The notes under the pieces were generated by a model that saw only the letters and a program-made list of their open reading frames with translations, searched no databases and had not been told where the DNA came from. Positions 16,144 to 25,139 of a stretch of 56,570 bases of DNA are shown piece after piece. The stretch spans positions 1 to 56,570 of the forward strand of contig CAJUJY010000016.1 in assembly GCA_910586555.1 (NCBI GenBank). The letters are read 5' to 3'. Position 1 is the first letter of the stretch, and every line of letters starts with the position of its first letter. Origin of the DNA: an uncultured Lachnospiraceae bacterium (GTDB lineage: Bacteria; Bacillota; Clostridia; Lachnospirales; Lachnospiraceae). The position numbers and the translations under genes are program-made.

Positions 16144-16237
16144 ACTATTCTCCCTTTCTCTTTTACTTTATATTAAATTATTTTAATATTTTGTTTATTC
16201 TACCATACTTTCTCAAAAGTTCCAAGCCCCATGTCAC

Positions 16238-17641
16238 TTATTTATCTCCCTGTTTCTCCATATTGGAATTTTTACTGCTATCCTCTTTAAAAGCAGTTAT
16301 CCATGTATCATCAACGCCTTCTGTTGCCTCTTTCTTCAGCATTATCTTTACAGTCATAAGAATAAGTTTAATATCCGTCCACATAGAATAACTTGATATA
16401 TATAATAAATCAAGCTTAAGTTTATCATAAGGCGTGGTATTATATTTGCCATACACCTGTGCATATCCTGTAAGCCCTGCCTTTACCCTTGTGCGGAACC
16501 GGAATTCTGGTATTTCTTTACAATATTCTTCTATTATTTCAGGACGTTCAGGCCTTGGCCCTACAAATGACATATCACCCTTTAAAATATTAAAAAGCTG
16601 TGGAAGTTCATCTATGCGCGTTGCCCTTATAAAACGTCCTACAGGCGTAATCCTGTCATCATTTTCCTTTGCAAGTTTTGCAAGGCCGTCACTCTCTGCA
16701 TTCACCACCATGCTTCTGAACTTATATATTTTAAATATCCTGTCATGTCTTGTAACACGTACCTGCTTATAAAGCACAGGCCCCCTGTCATAAAGCCAGA
16801 TAGCAGCGGCTGTTAATACCATTATTGGAAGGGAAATAACCAATACAGGCAGCACAAGCAGGATATCTAAACTCCTTTTAGCAAATGACTGGTCTACGCT
16901 TAATGTATAACCTTTAGAAAGCATAAACGGCGTGTCAAAAACATGTATCCTGTCAGCGCCCATAAGGATAATATCTGAAATTTTAGGCACTACATATGCC
17001 CTTACCTTGTTTGCATAACAATATTTTAATATATCATTCCTTTCCACAGCAGAAATATCACCAATAATTACTGCCTGGAAATCCTTTATTTTATTAGCAA
17101 CTGCTTCCATGCCATCATAAATGTTTACAGCATCATATATTGCATATTTATCACGTCTTGTTTCTACTTTATTTACAAGATTGTCTGCTGGCCTGTCACC
17201 ATATATAAGAAGTATTTTCCATGGCGGAAAAACCCTGTTGTAAATATTTATTATTATATAATTAGCAAATGATGATACCAGCATCTGGGCAAGCATCATT
17301 ATAAAAAGCATTGCCGGGTTTACAAGCCTGAATGCAAGAAGTGATATTACAAAATATATTACAACATTTGTAAGAAAAAGGCTTAAATATTGTGACAACA
17401 TTACTTCTGTCTTTCTTAACTGCCCAATCTTTAACCCTCCATACATATTTGAAAAAAATAACAGCACAATCGCATACAAAGCTGTAATCAGGTAATTACC
17501 ATTCCGGTAAAACTTAACTGAATACATTGTACTATGGTAATGCAAATACCATACAAATGCAAATATTGCTGTCATAAGCATAATGTTTATTAAAGATACT
17601 ATAAAAAGTATTGTCTTTTTATATGGGTCATAATTTTTCAT
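16238..17641 (-). CDS. Polyprenyl-phosphate sugar-1-phosphate transferase
   Basis: A 467-residue polyisoprenyl-phosphate hexose-1-phosphate transferase (WcaJ/WbaP type), which starts exopolysaccharide or wall-glycan repeat units by moving a sugar phosphate onto undecaprenyl phosphate. About four N-terminal membrane segments (residues 10-115) are followed by a cytosolic region and the transferase domain from residue 255: KRSLDILLVLPV, YKFRSMVVNAESDG, TRIDELPQLFNILKGDMSFV, GPRPERPE and KAGLTGYAQV. AGAGAGG lies 6 nt before the ATG. Upstream, 51 bp away, is a GT2 gene that probably adds a later sugar. The sugar specificity cannot be read from the sequence. Confidence 0.92.
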   Translation of the reverse strand: MKNYDPYKKTILFIVSLINIMLMTAIFAFVWYLHYHSTMYSVKFYRNGNYLITALYAIVLLFFSNMYGGLKIGQLRKTEVMLSQYLSLFLTNVVIYFVISLLAFRLVNPAMLFIMMLAQMLVSSFANYIIINIYNRVFPPWKILLIYGDRPADNLVNKVETRRDKYAIYDAVNIYDGMEAVANKIKDFQAVIIGDISAVERNDILKYCYANKVRAYVVPKISDIILMGADRIHVFDTPFMLSKGYTLSVDQSFAKRSLDILLVLPVLVISLPIMVLTAAAIWLYDRGPVLYKQVRVTRHDRIFKIYKFRSMVVNAESDGLAKLAKENDDRITPVGRFIRATRIDELPQLFNILKGDMSFVGPRPERPEIIEEYCKEIPEFRFRTRVKAGLTGYAQVYGKYNTTPYDKLKLDLLYISSYSMWTDIKLILMTVKIMLKKEATEGVDDTWITAFKEDSSKNSNMEKQGDK

Positions 17642-17692
17642 AACTAACCTCTCTTATCAGTTGCAGCTACTAAAATCTCTTGCTTTGTATTT

Positions 17693-18697
17693 CTAATATA
17701 AATTCATCCTTATAAGTATTTTAAATATCCTGTCATCAAATTTTCTTTGCCTGTAAAGCTTACTGTCCTTTACAAGCGCCGTCCTTGCCCTGCTGCTTTT
17801 CTTGCCTCTTATAAACAGCTTAAGCAGTTTTTCTTTTTCATGTAAATTACTGTTTCCCTCTTTAAACTCTGCATTAAATACCTGTAAAAATTCCGCTGCC
17901 TGTCTGCCTGGACTCTGGGAGTCTTTTTTAAACTTTTTAATCCTGTATTTTAATTCAGGGATTTTGCCAGTATTCTTCCCTACTGCATTGCCACCATGCT
18001 GGCGGTAATATATATAAGGTGTTTCATCATAATATATCTTTCCAAAGCATGTAGCAATTAAATAAAGCCACCTGTCATGCATTGTTGCATATTCTGGTAC
18101 ATGGCATGCTGCCATCTGCCGCAGCCTGTTATTAAAGACTGTTGTACACCCTGTTACAATATTTTCTATAAGGGCATTGCCAAAACCAGGCCTCATTTTG
18201 GGATTTTCAACATGTAAAACCAGTGGAACCAGGTCTTTATCTGTAAGCTGTGGGCGGCAGCAGTAAAGAAGCGGGATTTGTTTCCTGACATTATCCATGT
18301 TTCTGCTGCCACAGCTTATATTATTTTTATCTGCCGCAGCCTGTTTTGCCATCTGCTTAAGCTTTTTTATCCCTTTATCCATCTTTTGTGGCAGCCAGTA
18401 ATCATCCTGGTCAGCAAGTGCATAATAATCTGCCATACCTGCATTTGCCATAAGATCAAAAAAACTTTTTATAACACCTTTATTACTGCCCTGGTACCAC
18501 TTTATCCTGCCAGGATATTTTTCTGAATATTCTTTAAGTATATTCTGTGTACCATCTGATGAACCATCATCACGTACCATAAGATACAGCTCTGCTGTCC
18601 CTTTTTCCTCACAGTCCTGCCCCATTATGGAATCTAACTGTTCCCCTAAATACTTTTTACCGTTATATACTGACATCAGCACCAAAAGCTTATCCAC
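17693..18697 (-). CDS. Family 2 glycosyltransferase
   Basis: A 334-residue GT-A enzyme of family GT2, similar to rhamnosyl- or galactosyl-transferases of surface polysaccharide clusters. It opens with LLVLMSVYNGKKYLGEQLDS; the nucleotide-binding motif VRDDGSSDGT and the metal-binding and acceptor motif ALADQDDYWLPQKM are intact. TGCTTVFNNRL and MHDRWLYL match the conserved second half. The start is GTG at 18697, with AAGGGG about 11 nt upstream. It sits 14 bp after the GntR regulator gene and 51 bp before the sugar transferase, suggesting one operon that builds a surface glycan. Confidence 0.9.
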   Translation of the reverse strand: MDKLLVLMSVYNGKKYLGEQLDSIMGQDCEEKGTAELYLMVRDDGSSDGTQNILKEYSEKYPGRIKWYQGSNKGVIKSFFDLMANAGMADYYALADQDDYWLPQKMDKGIKKLKQMAKQAAADKNNISCGSRNMDNVRKQIPLLYCCRPQLTDKDLVPLVLHVENPKMRPGFGNALIENIVTGCTTVFNNRLRQMAACHVPEYATMHDRWLYLIATCFGKIYYDETPYIYYRQHGGNAVGKNTGKIPELKYRIKKFKKDSQSPGRQAAEFLQVFNAEFKEGNSNLHEKEKLLKLFIRGKKSSRARTALVKDSKLYRQRKFDDRIFKILIRMNLY

Positions 18698-18711
18698 TAA
18701 ATCTATGCCCC

Positions 18712-19413
18712 TTATCTGTTATTCCCGCTTTTCTGCATAAGTTTATCAAGCCCGCGGTTTTTTATATTATCTATTGATTTGAAAATATGCTCATTGGCAA
18801 GACGTTCTGCCCTTGCCTCATCTTTATCCTTTACTGACTGGAGTATTGCCTTATGCTCTGCACTTGCCATACTTGCCCGTTCATATGAAGAAAGGGTATT
18901 CTTCCTTACACGTTCAACATAATGGTGGTAATCTGAAAGTATATGTTCAAGTATCCTGCTGCCACATGCTTCATACATTGCAAGGTGGAACCTGTTATCA
19001 AGCTCAAAAATCTGGTCCCAGTGCCCTTTTTCAATATGGAACTCACTTAAATATATTATTTCTTCAAGGTTCTCTATCTGGGCGGCTGAAATATTTCCAC
19101 AAGCCCATTTAGCACAAAGTCCTTCAAGGTATGAACGTATAACATAAATATCATAAATATCTTTAGAAGTAATGCCATTTACATATGCACCTTTATTAGG
19201 AATAATAGAAACAAGCCCCTCTAGTTCAAGCTGCCTTAATGCTTCCCTTACAGGTGTGCGTGAAACTCCCATTTCCTTGCTGATTGCTGCCTCACGGAGT
19301 TCAGACTTTTCGGGGTAGTCACCTGCCAGGATAGCCTCACGGATTTTATTAAAAACCTTTCCACGCAAGGAATATTTATCCATAACTTCTTTATTAATAT
19401 TATAATTATCCAT
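18712..19413 (-). CDS. GntR-family (FadR/FCD) transcriptional regulator
   Basis: A 233-residue repressor or activator. Residues about 10-75 are the winged helix (VFNKIREAILAGDYPEKSEL, VSRTPVREALRQLELEGLVS, IPNKGAYV). Residues about 85-220 are the all-helical FCD ligand domain with the metal-binding Asp/His pattern (ELDNRFHLAMYEACGSRIL; SAEHKAIL). FCD members usually sense organic or sugar acids. I chose the ATG at 19413 (MDNYNINKEV) because an upstream extension to 19467 adds a Cys- and His-rich stretch unlike the family and because GGGG signals lie just before it. It probably controls the downstream glycan or arabinofuranosidase genes, by position only. Confidence 0.88.
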   Translation of the reverse strand: MDNYNINKEVMDKYSLRGKVFNKIREAILAGDYPEKSELREAAISKEMGVSRTPVREALRQLELEGLVSIIPNKGAYVNGITSKDIYDIYVIRSYLEGLCAKWACGNISAAQIENLEEIIYLSEFHIEKGHWDQIFELDNRFHLAMYEACGSRILEHILSDYHHYVERVRKNTLSSYERASMASAEHKAILQSVKDKDEARAERLANEHIFKSIDNIKNRGLDKLMQKSGNNR

Positions 19414-19661
19414 TTCCCCTGTTATCCCCCAAAAGCATAATTTTATACTATGGTGCAAAATGCACAAGATATAAATTTACACAGCTATTCCTCAATTTTT
19501 TAAAATCCATCTGTATATAATTGTATACATTAATACAATGAATGTCAAACCTTTTCTTAAAAATACCCATGCCATTCTAGTGCACTAAAAAACCTGGTAT
19601 ATATTATAAATAATACTATAAACAGTTTGCTTTTTCAATGAATTATTATATATTTACACAT

Positions 19662-19725
19662 CTGTTTCATAAATTTTTAATTGTATATAAATAAGAGATA
19701 ATTTATAGTTATCCTGCATTGGTTA
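19662..19725 (+). repeat. Solo end of the hairpin-bearing repeat (copy C)
   Basis: Bases 19662-19725 match the left end of copy A at 10563 closely, including GATAATTTATAGTTATCC and the following TGCATTGGTT. The rest of the element is missing; the DUF4300-like lipoprotein gene ends a few bases later. The 325-bp gap between the GntR start and the lipoprotein gene otherwise holds only AT-rich DNA. Confidence 0.7.
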
Positions 19726-19738
19726 ATGTAGTATTTTA

Positions 19739-20728
19739 TTAAAGCATTTTATCATTTTGTAAAATAATATAAGTTCCAACCTGGTCATTATATCTTGAAT
19801 ACTCTAAATCCATCATGTTATATAAATATTTCTTTACTTCATTGGTGGAAGAAAACTTTGCTGCCACATATGGAGATTGTGGATTAGTTTTTTCAAATAG
19901 CAAATATCCATTATCTGTTTCAATCAGAGTAGCAGCATGTGAAGCAAATATTCTGTTACTGCTTTGTGTCCAAAAAGTAATTAAAGAAAATGCATTCTCC
20001 CTGAATGAGATTTCCTGTTTATTCCATTTTTCCTGAATGGCTTTAAACATTTCCTGTTCACTGCACTGCCCTTTAATGTGAATTGGATTAAACAAGGTAA
20101 AATATTCTGACTGCATATCCTTATCCCAGTCAAGCAGGGGAAATGGAACATATGCTTTATGTTCTCCCTTTACAGCTTCCCGCCCAAAAAGAATTTCACC
20201 ATCTGAAGACAGCCATGATGTATTCTCGTCCCAACAGTCAAAATCTTCTTCTTTTATTACTTTTCCTGCTGAAATATTATCCTGGTTTAACTCATAAGCT
20301 ACAATTCTGCAAAGAACATCATGGTAATTCCGGTTATTACGCTTATACCATTGTACAGACATAGGAGGGTATTCTCCATAATCAACCATCATCGTGTCTG
20401 CCGTAATAAAATCCCCGGCTAAAGAAAAAGATGGACATTCTCTCATACAGTTATTATAGTCTGTTACCCAGTTTAATACAGTACCAGCATAACTTGTATT
20501 AATGCCAGCTTTTATCAAAATATCCTGCACTTCTTTTATAGACAATTCACTATCTAAATTTGAATAGGTCAATTTATCTTTAGGAACAACATCTGTATTT
20601 GAAACTTTGTTACCTGTCTGGCTGCTTTCTTTATTATCCTCTGTTGCCGTAAATGGTATTTTTGTATTTGAACAGGCAGAACAAAACAATAAGATAAATG
20701 ACACACATAAAAATGCAATTTTTTTCAT
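19739..20728 (-). CDS. DUF4300-like lipoprotein
   Basis: A 329-residue predicted lipoprotein. MKKIAFLCVSFILLFCSACS is a type II signal with a lipobox ending at Cys-19, so the mature protein is tethered outside the membrane. The body matches what I recall of DUF4300 proteins of streptococci and Lachnospiraceae: LTYSNLDSELSIKEVQDIL, WVTDYN, CRIVAYEL, and a C-terminal HAATLIETDNGYLLFEKTNP with PYVAAKF. Function is unknown. The ATG is preceded by a run of nine G instead of a normal ribosome-binding site, an arrangement that could vary by slippage. It stands alone on its transcript side. Confidence 0.75.
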   Translation of the reverse strand: MKKIAFLCVSFILLFCSACSNTKIPFTATEDNKESSQTGNKVSNTDVVPKDKLTYSNLDSELSIKEVQDILIKAGINTSYAGTVLNWVTDYNNCMRECPSFSLAGDFITADTMMVDYGEYPPMSVQWYKRNNRNYHDVLCRIVAYELNQDNISAGKVIKEEDFDCWDENTSWLSSDGEILFGREAVKGEHKAYVPFPLLDWDKDMQSEYFTLFNPIHIKGQCSEQEMFKAIQEKWNKQEISFRENAFSLITFWTQSSNRIFASHAATLIETDNGYLLFEKTNPQSPYVAAKFSSTNEVKKYLYNMMDLEYSRYNDQVGTYIILQNDKML

Positions 20729-20739
20729 GATTTATAAGA

Positions 20740-20748
20740 CCCCCCCCC
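20740..20748 (-). promoter_or_regulatory. G9 homopolymer in the ribosome-binding region
   Basis: Nine consecutive G on the minus strand end 11 nt before the ATG at 20728 and stand where a Shine-Dalgarno sequence is expected. No other GGAGG-like sequence is present, so the tract probably serves as the binding site. Confidence 0.5.
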
Positions 20749-20820
20749 GCTTCATTTTCACAATTTATCTATTTATTTTACTATAACTCTTTTTGTAATT
20801 CCATTAAATAATGGTTAAGA

Positions 20821-20837
20821 TCACGGAAATCAATTTT
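20821..20837 (+). repeat. 17-bp internal match to the terminal repeat
   Basis: TCACGGAAATCAATTTT here is identical to the inner 17 bases of the right terminal repeat (from 56517) and to the left one apart from its first base, then diverges. It lies directly after the stop codon of the gene 21584..20838. Confidence 0.6.
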
Positions 20838-21584
20838 TTAATCCCTTGCCATATATTTCAAAAATGTAACTGCATAATCCATGTTTTCTGATGATGAAAC
20901 AATTCCTGCAACTGGTCCTGTTATATATCCGCCAAGTTCATTTGTATATTTATCTGTACCTGTAAGGTATATGCCGCAATTATAAAGTTTACTGCCATCC
21001 TGCCCCTGTCCTGCTTCTTTGCCATCTTTTATATTTTCTGTACTTTCACCATCTGTATATTCTGAATAATATTTTTGTTCTTCTGGTAAATCATTATAGA
21101 ATGAAAGCCCTTCTTTGCTTCCTGGTTCCATAAAACACCCTTTTTCTGCCCATTTCTGGAATTTTTCCTCTGGTGCTATTAAAACATCTGCCCCTCCTGT
21201 ATAAAGAAGTGCCTGTAACTGGCCATCATCTGCCACACAGAAAATATCTGCCTTTTCATGTTCTGTATCAAGGTTTAATTCATCTTCTATAATTTCCGCG
21301 AATTTAGCTAAATCTGCACTTTTTATTGCATCACCATCTATTGCAACTGATAAAACTATGCTAGGCTTTGTGGCAATATCACGTATAAAAAATATAGTGC
21401 CTGTTATTACAGCTATTGCTATAATAACAAACTTTAAATAATAATCTGCAAAATACCTTCTTTTATTTTTGCCTTTAAGGCTTTTAACATATTCTGCATA
21501 TGTTTCTTCTGTACGTCTGGTATAAATTTCAGATTTGTCATTTTTTATTTTTTCCTTATCTTCCTCTGAAAAGTTTATTGCCAT
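20838..21584 (-). CDS. Membrane-anchored protein of unknown function
   Basis: A 248-residue protein. Residues 1-47 are cytoplasmic and highly charged, residues about 48-70 are one membrane segment (FVIIAIAVITGTIFFI), and the rest is predicted outside. The external part contains ADIFCVADDGQLQALLYTGG and ADVLIAPEEKFQKWAEKGCF, which resemble the lobe pattern of extracellular solute-binding proteins in a shortened form. GGGGGA lies before the ATG. Last gene of the VanZ / DUF6142-like / anchored-protein run on the minus strand. The substrate-binding idea is a weak inference. Confidence 0.65.
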   Translation of the reverse strand: MAINFSEEDKEKIKNDKSEIYTRRTEETYAEYVKSLKGKNKRRYFADYYLKFVIIAIAVITGTIFFIRDIATKPSIVLSVAIDGDAIKSADLAKFAEIIEDELNLDTEHEKADIFCVADDGQLQALLYTGGADVLIAPEEKFQKWAEKGCFMEPGSKEGLSFYNDLPEEQKYYSEYTDGESTENIKDGKEAGQGQDGSKLYNCGIYLTGTDKYTNELGGYITGPVAGIVSSSENMDYAVTFLKYMARD

Positions 21585-21641
21585 AAAAATCCCCCATGTT
21601 TATTCTCCACCAGCTATTACCATTACCTGCTGCACGTTTTT

Positions 21642-21974
21642 TTATACACCTAATATATATAGTATCATATAAATTATTATTAAAAGCCCGTTGGCCACTG
21701 AACCTATTGTTGGGAACAGTGGCCGTATATTTTCCTGGTGCAGGCTTATCCATGCCATTATAAACCCGGCAGTACTTAGTAAAAAACATAGTATGCCTAT
21801 AAGCCCTATGCCTGCCCCTGCATTACCCCCGTTTTTGCCTGAAATTATACATGCTGCTGCAAATGAAACAAAAGAAATTCCTGCAAGTACAGTTGAAGCC
21901 ACTCCGGCTACAGGGTGCCTTTTATCTGTTAAGCGGAGTTCCCCGCCATCTTTCTTATGTCCTTTTTTTTTCAC
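21642..21974 (-). CDS. DUF6142-like small membrane protein
   Basis: A 110-residue protein with a basic N-terminus and three hydrophobic segments (about 23-45, 53-76 and 87-109). It contains DKRHPVAGVASTVLAGISFV, a signature I associate with DUF6142 proteins of Lachnospiraceae, which have no known function. The GTG start lies 6 nt after GGAGG. It is 40 bp after the VanZ-like gene and 57 bp before the anchored protein, so the three are probably one operon. Confidence 0.7.
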   Translation of the reverse strand: MKKKGHKKDGGELRLTDKRHPVAGVASTVLAGISFVSFAAACIISGKNGGNAGAGIGLIGILCFLLSTAGFIMAWISLHQENIRPLFPTIGSVANGLLIIIYMILYILGV

Positions 21975-22013
21975 TTTAATCCTCCATGCCGTTTTATAAT
22001 ATTACTGGAAAAA

Positions 22014-22484
22014 CTATTGTTTCTTTTTATTTGTAAATATATACATAACCCTTATGCATATGCAGAACATTATATAACCTAGTAAACCTCCCAGTGTATT
22101 TAATATAACATCATCTACATCACATGAGCCAAGTTTTGAAACAAGCTGTATAAGTTCAATCATAACTGAACAAAAAAAACTTAAAAATGTAACTTTAAAT
22201 ATATTTCTCTGCCTGTTTGATAAAACTGGCAGTACAAAACCAAATGGCATAAAGCAGGCAACATTGCCAAAAAGGTTGATTATAACATTAAAACTGCCTA
22301 TTTCCCTGCTATAATTTATATATCTTTTAATTTCTGTAAATGGTTTTAAATTATAGCGGTATGTGTCACTTGGAACCCTTCCGAACTGTTCACTGAAAAA
22401 TAAAAAATACACCATGACAATTAAATATATAATAAATAAAATCCACGAAAATAACCTGATTATTTTTTTATGCTTTTTCTTCAC
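22014..22484 (-). CDS. VanZ-like membrane protein
   Basis: A 156-residue protein of the VanZ/teicoplanin-resistance family. It has four to five membrane segments and the typical pieces YNLKPFTEIKRY, NLFGNVACFMPFGFVLPVL, SVMIELIQLV and DVDDVILNTLGGLLGY. The family is common in Firmicutes, and most members have no proven antibiotic role. I set the start at the GTG at 22484 because GGGGGAG lies 4 nt before it; an in-frame ATG at 22502 overlaps that ribosome-binding site. First gene of a three-gene minus-strand unit. Confidence 0.85.
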   Translation of the reverse strand: MKKKHKKIIRLFSWILFIIYLIVMVYFLFFSEQFGRVPSDTYRYNLKPFTEIKRYINYSREIGSFNVIINLFGNVACFMPFGFVLPVLSNRQRNIFKVTFLSFFCSVMIELIQLVSKLGSCDVDDVILNTLGGLLGYIMFCICIRVMYIFTNKKKQ

Positions 22485-22629
22485 AACACTCCCCCATGCC
22501 ATTTAAAATGGCATAAATTAAAATCCCGCCTGCCTGCAGCCAAAGGTTGCCCGAAATGCAGGTTGCGGATATCCGCCTGACTATTACAAAAACTGACAGC
22601 GCCGGTTTTGCCAGCACTGCCTGCTATTT

Positions 22630-22658
22630 ATTATATACCAATGTTCATTTTTCGTAAA
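22630..22658 (-). promoter_or_regulatory. Possible promoter of the VanZ-like operon
   Basis: On the minus strand TTTACG (22658-22653), a 17-nt spacer and TATAAT (22635-22630). The -35 is weak. A palindrome GTAAATTTTACTTTAC overlaps the upstream side and could be an operator. The boxes lie just after the pheT stop codon. Confidence 0.4.
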
Positions 22659-22665
22659 GTAAAAT

Positions 22666-25101
22666 TTACTGACGGAGTACGACTTCTTTTTTAGCGAGTG
22701 AAGAAATTATCTTATCCATTGCTTTTACTGCTTCTTCATCAGTAAGTGTCCTGTCTTTTGCCCTGAATACTATTTTATATGCAAGTGATTTATAGCCTTT
22801 TATAAGCTGTGAACCTTCATATACATCAAAAAGTTCATAGGATTCAAGGATTTTGCCACCTTTTTTCCTTATAATTTCTTCAACTTCACCTGCTGTTACA
22901 TCTTTTTTCATGCTAAGGCTTATATCGCGTATAATTGCAGGGAATTTAGGCACACCCTGGTATTTGGCAGTATAAGCAGGGAAACTTGAAACTGTTTTTA
23001 AATCAATGGCTGCTATATAAACCCTTTCACCAATTCCAAAATTTTTCTGTACTACTGGGTGCACTTCCCCAAGATATGCAATTTCTTTTCCATTGTAAAT
23101 TACTTCCGCCTGCCTTCCAGGGTGCAGGTAATTTCTTTTTCCTGTTTTGTATTCTGTAATGCCACTAAGCCCAAGCTTTTTAAATACAGCTTCTATTACA
23201 CCTTTCATTGTAAAGAAATCCCCTTCACCATACATTCCAAACGTTAATACTGTACGTTCATCTGGCAGTTCTGTTAAGGGGAGTTCCTTTGGAACGTATA
23301 TATTGGCAATTTCATATAAACGTACATCTTTATTTCTTTTGCTATAATTATTAGCAAGTGATGATAACATGCCTCCAAGTGCTGATGTACGCATAATGCT
23401 GTAATCTTCACCAAGAGGATTGCTTATACGTATGCTTTTCCTTAAAATATCATCTTCTGCAAGGCAGAGCTTGTCATAAACCTTCGGGCTTTCAAATGAA
23501 TATGTCATGCCTTCGCAGAAACCATATGCTTCCGCTGTTGTCCTTGCAATTTTTTCCATTTTAAGCTTATTTGTAAGCCCGCCTGTTGTTGCTGTGCTTT
23601 TTGGAAGGGTCACAGGTATTTTATCATACCCGTAAAAACGTGCAACCTCTTCTGCAAGGTCTGCAAGACGGAAAAGATCCTGCCTCCATGTAGGCACTGT
23701 AACAGTTTTTTCTTTCCTGTCAACTATTAAATCTATTTTTTCAAAATATTTAACCATTTCTTCCTCTGGAATGTCTGTTCCAAGAAGTGCATTTATTTTG
23801 CCTGCATTATATGGGATTACTACAGGCTCTTTTTTAACAGGGTAAATATCAACAGCACCCCCTACAACTTCCCCTGCACCAAGCTCTTCTATAAGTTGGC
23901 ATGCACGGTCCATTGCTTTCATTGTATTTTCCGGGTCAAGCCCTTTTTCAAATTTAGCCTGCGCATCTGTACGCATACCAAGCTTTTTACCAGAAAGACG
24001 TATATTTGTGCCATCAAATGTTGCCGCTTCAAAAAGCATTGTACTTACATTATCTGTAATCATTGAGTTTTCGCCACCCATAATTCCAGCAATGCCTATT
24101 GGCTTTTTGCCATCGCAAATCATTAACATTGTATTATCAAGTTCACGTTCCTGCCCGTCAAGTGTTATAAACTTTTCCCCTGCCTCTGCTTTCCTTACTA
24201 TAATTTTCCTGTCCCCGATTGTATCAAGGTCATATGCATGCATAGGTTGTGCATATTCCTCCATAACATAGTTTGTAATATCAACTATATTATTAATCGG
24301 CCTTATGCCAACAGAGGCCAGGCGTCTTTGCATCCATTCTGGTGAAGGTGCAAGTTTTATATTTTTAACTACCCTTGCTGTATATCTTGGGCAAAGTTCC
24401 GGGTTTTTAACTTCTACACTTATATAAGCACTGGCATCTTCATTATTACCAGTTTTGGTAACTACAGGTGGTACAAATTCCTTACCAAATGTAGCAGCAG
24501 CTTCACGTGCTATTCCAAGTACACCAAAGCAGTCAACACGGTTTGATGTTATTTCATATTCAAATACAACATCATGCAGGCCAAGAAGTGCTATTGCATC
24601 AGAACCAATCTCTGCATCTTTGTATTCTTTGTTGTCACTAAGTATATATATCCCGTCAGGATCTGCGTCAGGGTACATATTAGAGTTAGAACCAAGTTCT
24701 TCAATGGAACACATCATTCCATAAGAATCAATACCACGCAGTTTGCCCTTTTTAATCTTAAAACCATCTTCTGATTCACCATCTTTATGTGAACTTGCAA
24801 CATGGCCGCCTTCAAGGACTACTGGTACTTTCTGCCCTTCCTTTACATTTGGTGCACCTGTTACAATCTGCACTTCTGTACCCTTTTTGTCAATCTGTAC
24901 CTGGCATACAACAAGTTTGTCTGCATCAGGATGTTTTTCTATTTTATTAATCTTTCCAACTATTATTTTATCAAGGTTTTTATCAAGCTCTTTATACCCC
25001 TCAACTTTGGTGCCAGACAATGTCATTGCATCAGTATATTCCTGTGCACTGCATGAAAGGCCTGGCACATATGCCTTTATCCATGATAATGATGTATCCA
25101 T
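22666..25101 (-). CDS. pheT: Phenylalanyl-tRNA synthetase beta subunit
   Basis: An 811-residue beta subunit of the alpha2-beta2 phenylalanyl-tRNA synthetase, which charges tRNA-Phe in the cytoplasm. In order: the EMAP/OB-type tRNA-binding domain (KIEKHPDADKLVVCQVQI, about 50-160), the B3/B4 editing domain, the B5 domain (YPVKKEPVVIPYNAGKIN), the catalytic-like core (AYGFCEGMTYSFESP), and the C-terminal anticodon-binding ferredoxin fold (YQGVPKFPAIIRDISLSM to the end). Length is normal. GGAGG lies 7 nt before the ATG. pheS lies 38 bp upstream, and both follow the T-box leader. Confidence 0.97.
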   Translation of the reverse strand: MDTSLSWIKAYVPGLSCSAQEYTDAMTLSGTKVEGYKELDKNLDKIIVGKINKIEKHPDADKLVVCQVQIDKKGTEVQIVTGAPNVKEGQKVPVVLEGGHVASSHKDGESEDGFKIKKGKLRGIDSYGMMCSIEELGSNSNMYPDADPDGIYILSDNKEYKDAEIGSDAIALLGLHDVVFEYEITSNRVDCFGVLGIAREAAATFGKEFVPPVVTKTGNNEDASAYISVEVKNPELCPRYTARVVKNIKLAPSPEWMQRRLASVGIRPINNIVDITNYVMEEYAQPMHAYDLDTIGDRKIIVRKAEAGEKFITLDGQERELDNTMLMICDGKKPIGIAGIMGGENSMITDNVSTMLFEAATFDGTNIRLSGKKLGMRTDAQAKFEKGLDPENTMKAMDRACQLIEELGAGEVVGGAVDIYPVKKEPVVIPYNAGKINALLGTDIPEEEMVKYFEKIDLIVDRKEKTVTVPTWRQDLFRLADLAEEVARFYGYDKIPVTLPKSTATTGGLTNKLKMEKIARTTAEAYGFCEGMTYSFESPKVYDKLCLAEDDILRKSIRISNPLGEDYSIMRTSALGGMLSSLANNYSKRNKDVRLYEIANIYVPKELPLTELPDERTVLTFGMYGEGDFFTMKGVIEAVFKKLGLSGITEYKTGKRNYLHPGRQAEVIYNGKEIAYLGEVHPVVQKNFGIGERVYIAAIDLKTVSSFPAYTAKYQGVPKFPAIIRDISLSMKKDVTAGEVEEIIRKKGGKILESYELFDVYEGSQLIKGYKSLAYKIVFRAKDRTLTDEEAVKAMDKIISSLAKKEVVLRQ

Positions 25102-25139
25102 TTTTATCCTCCATTTCTATGCTGGTATTATATTCCTTA

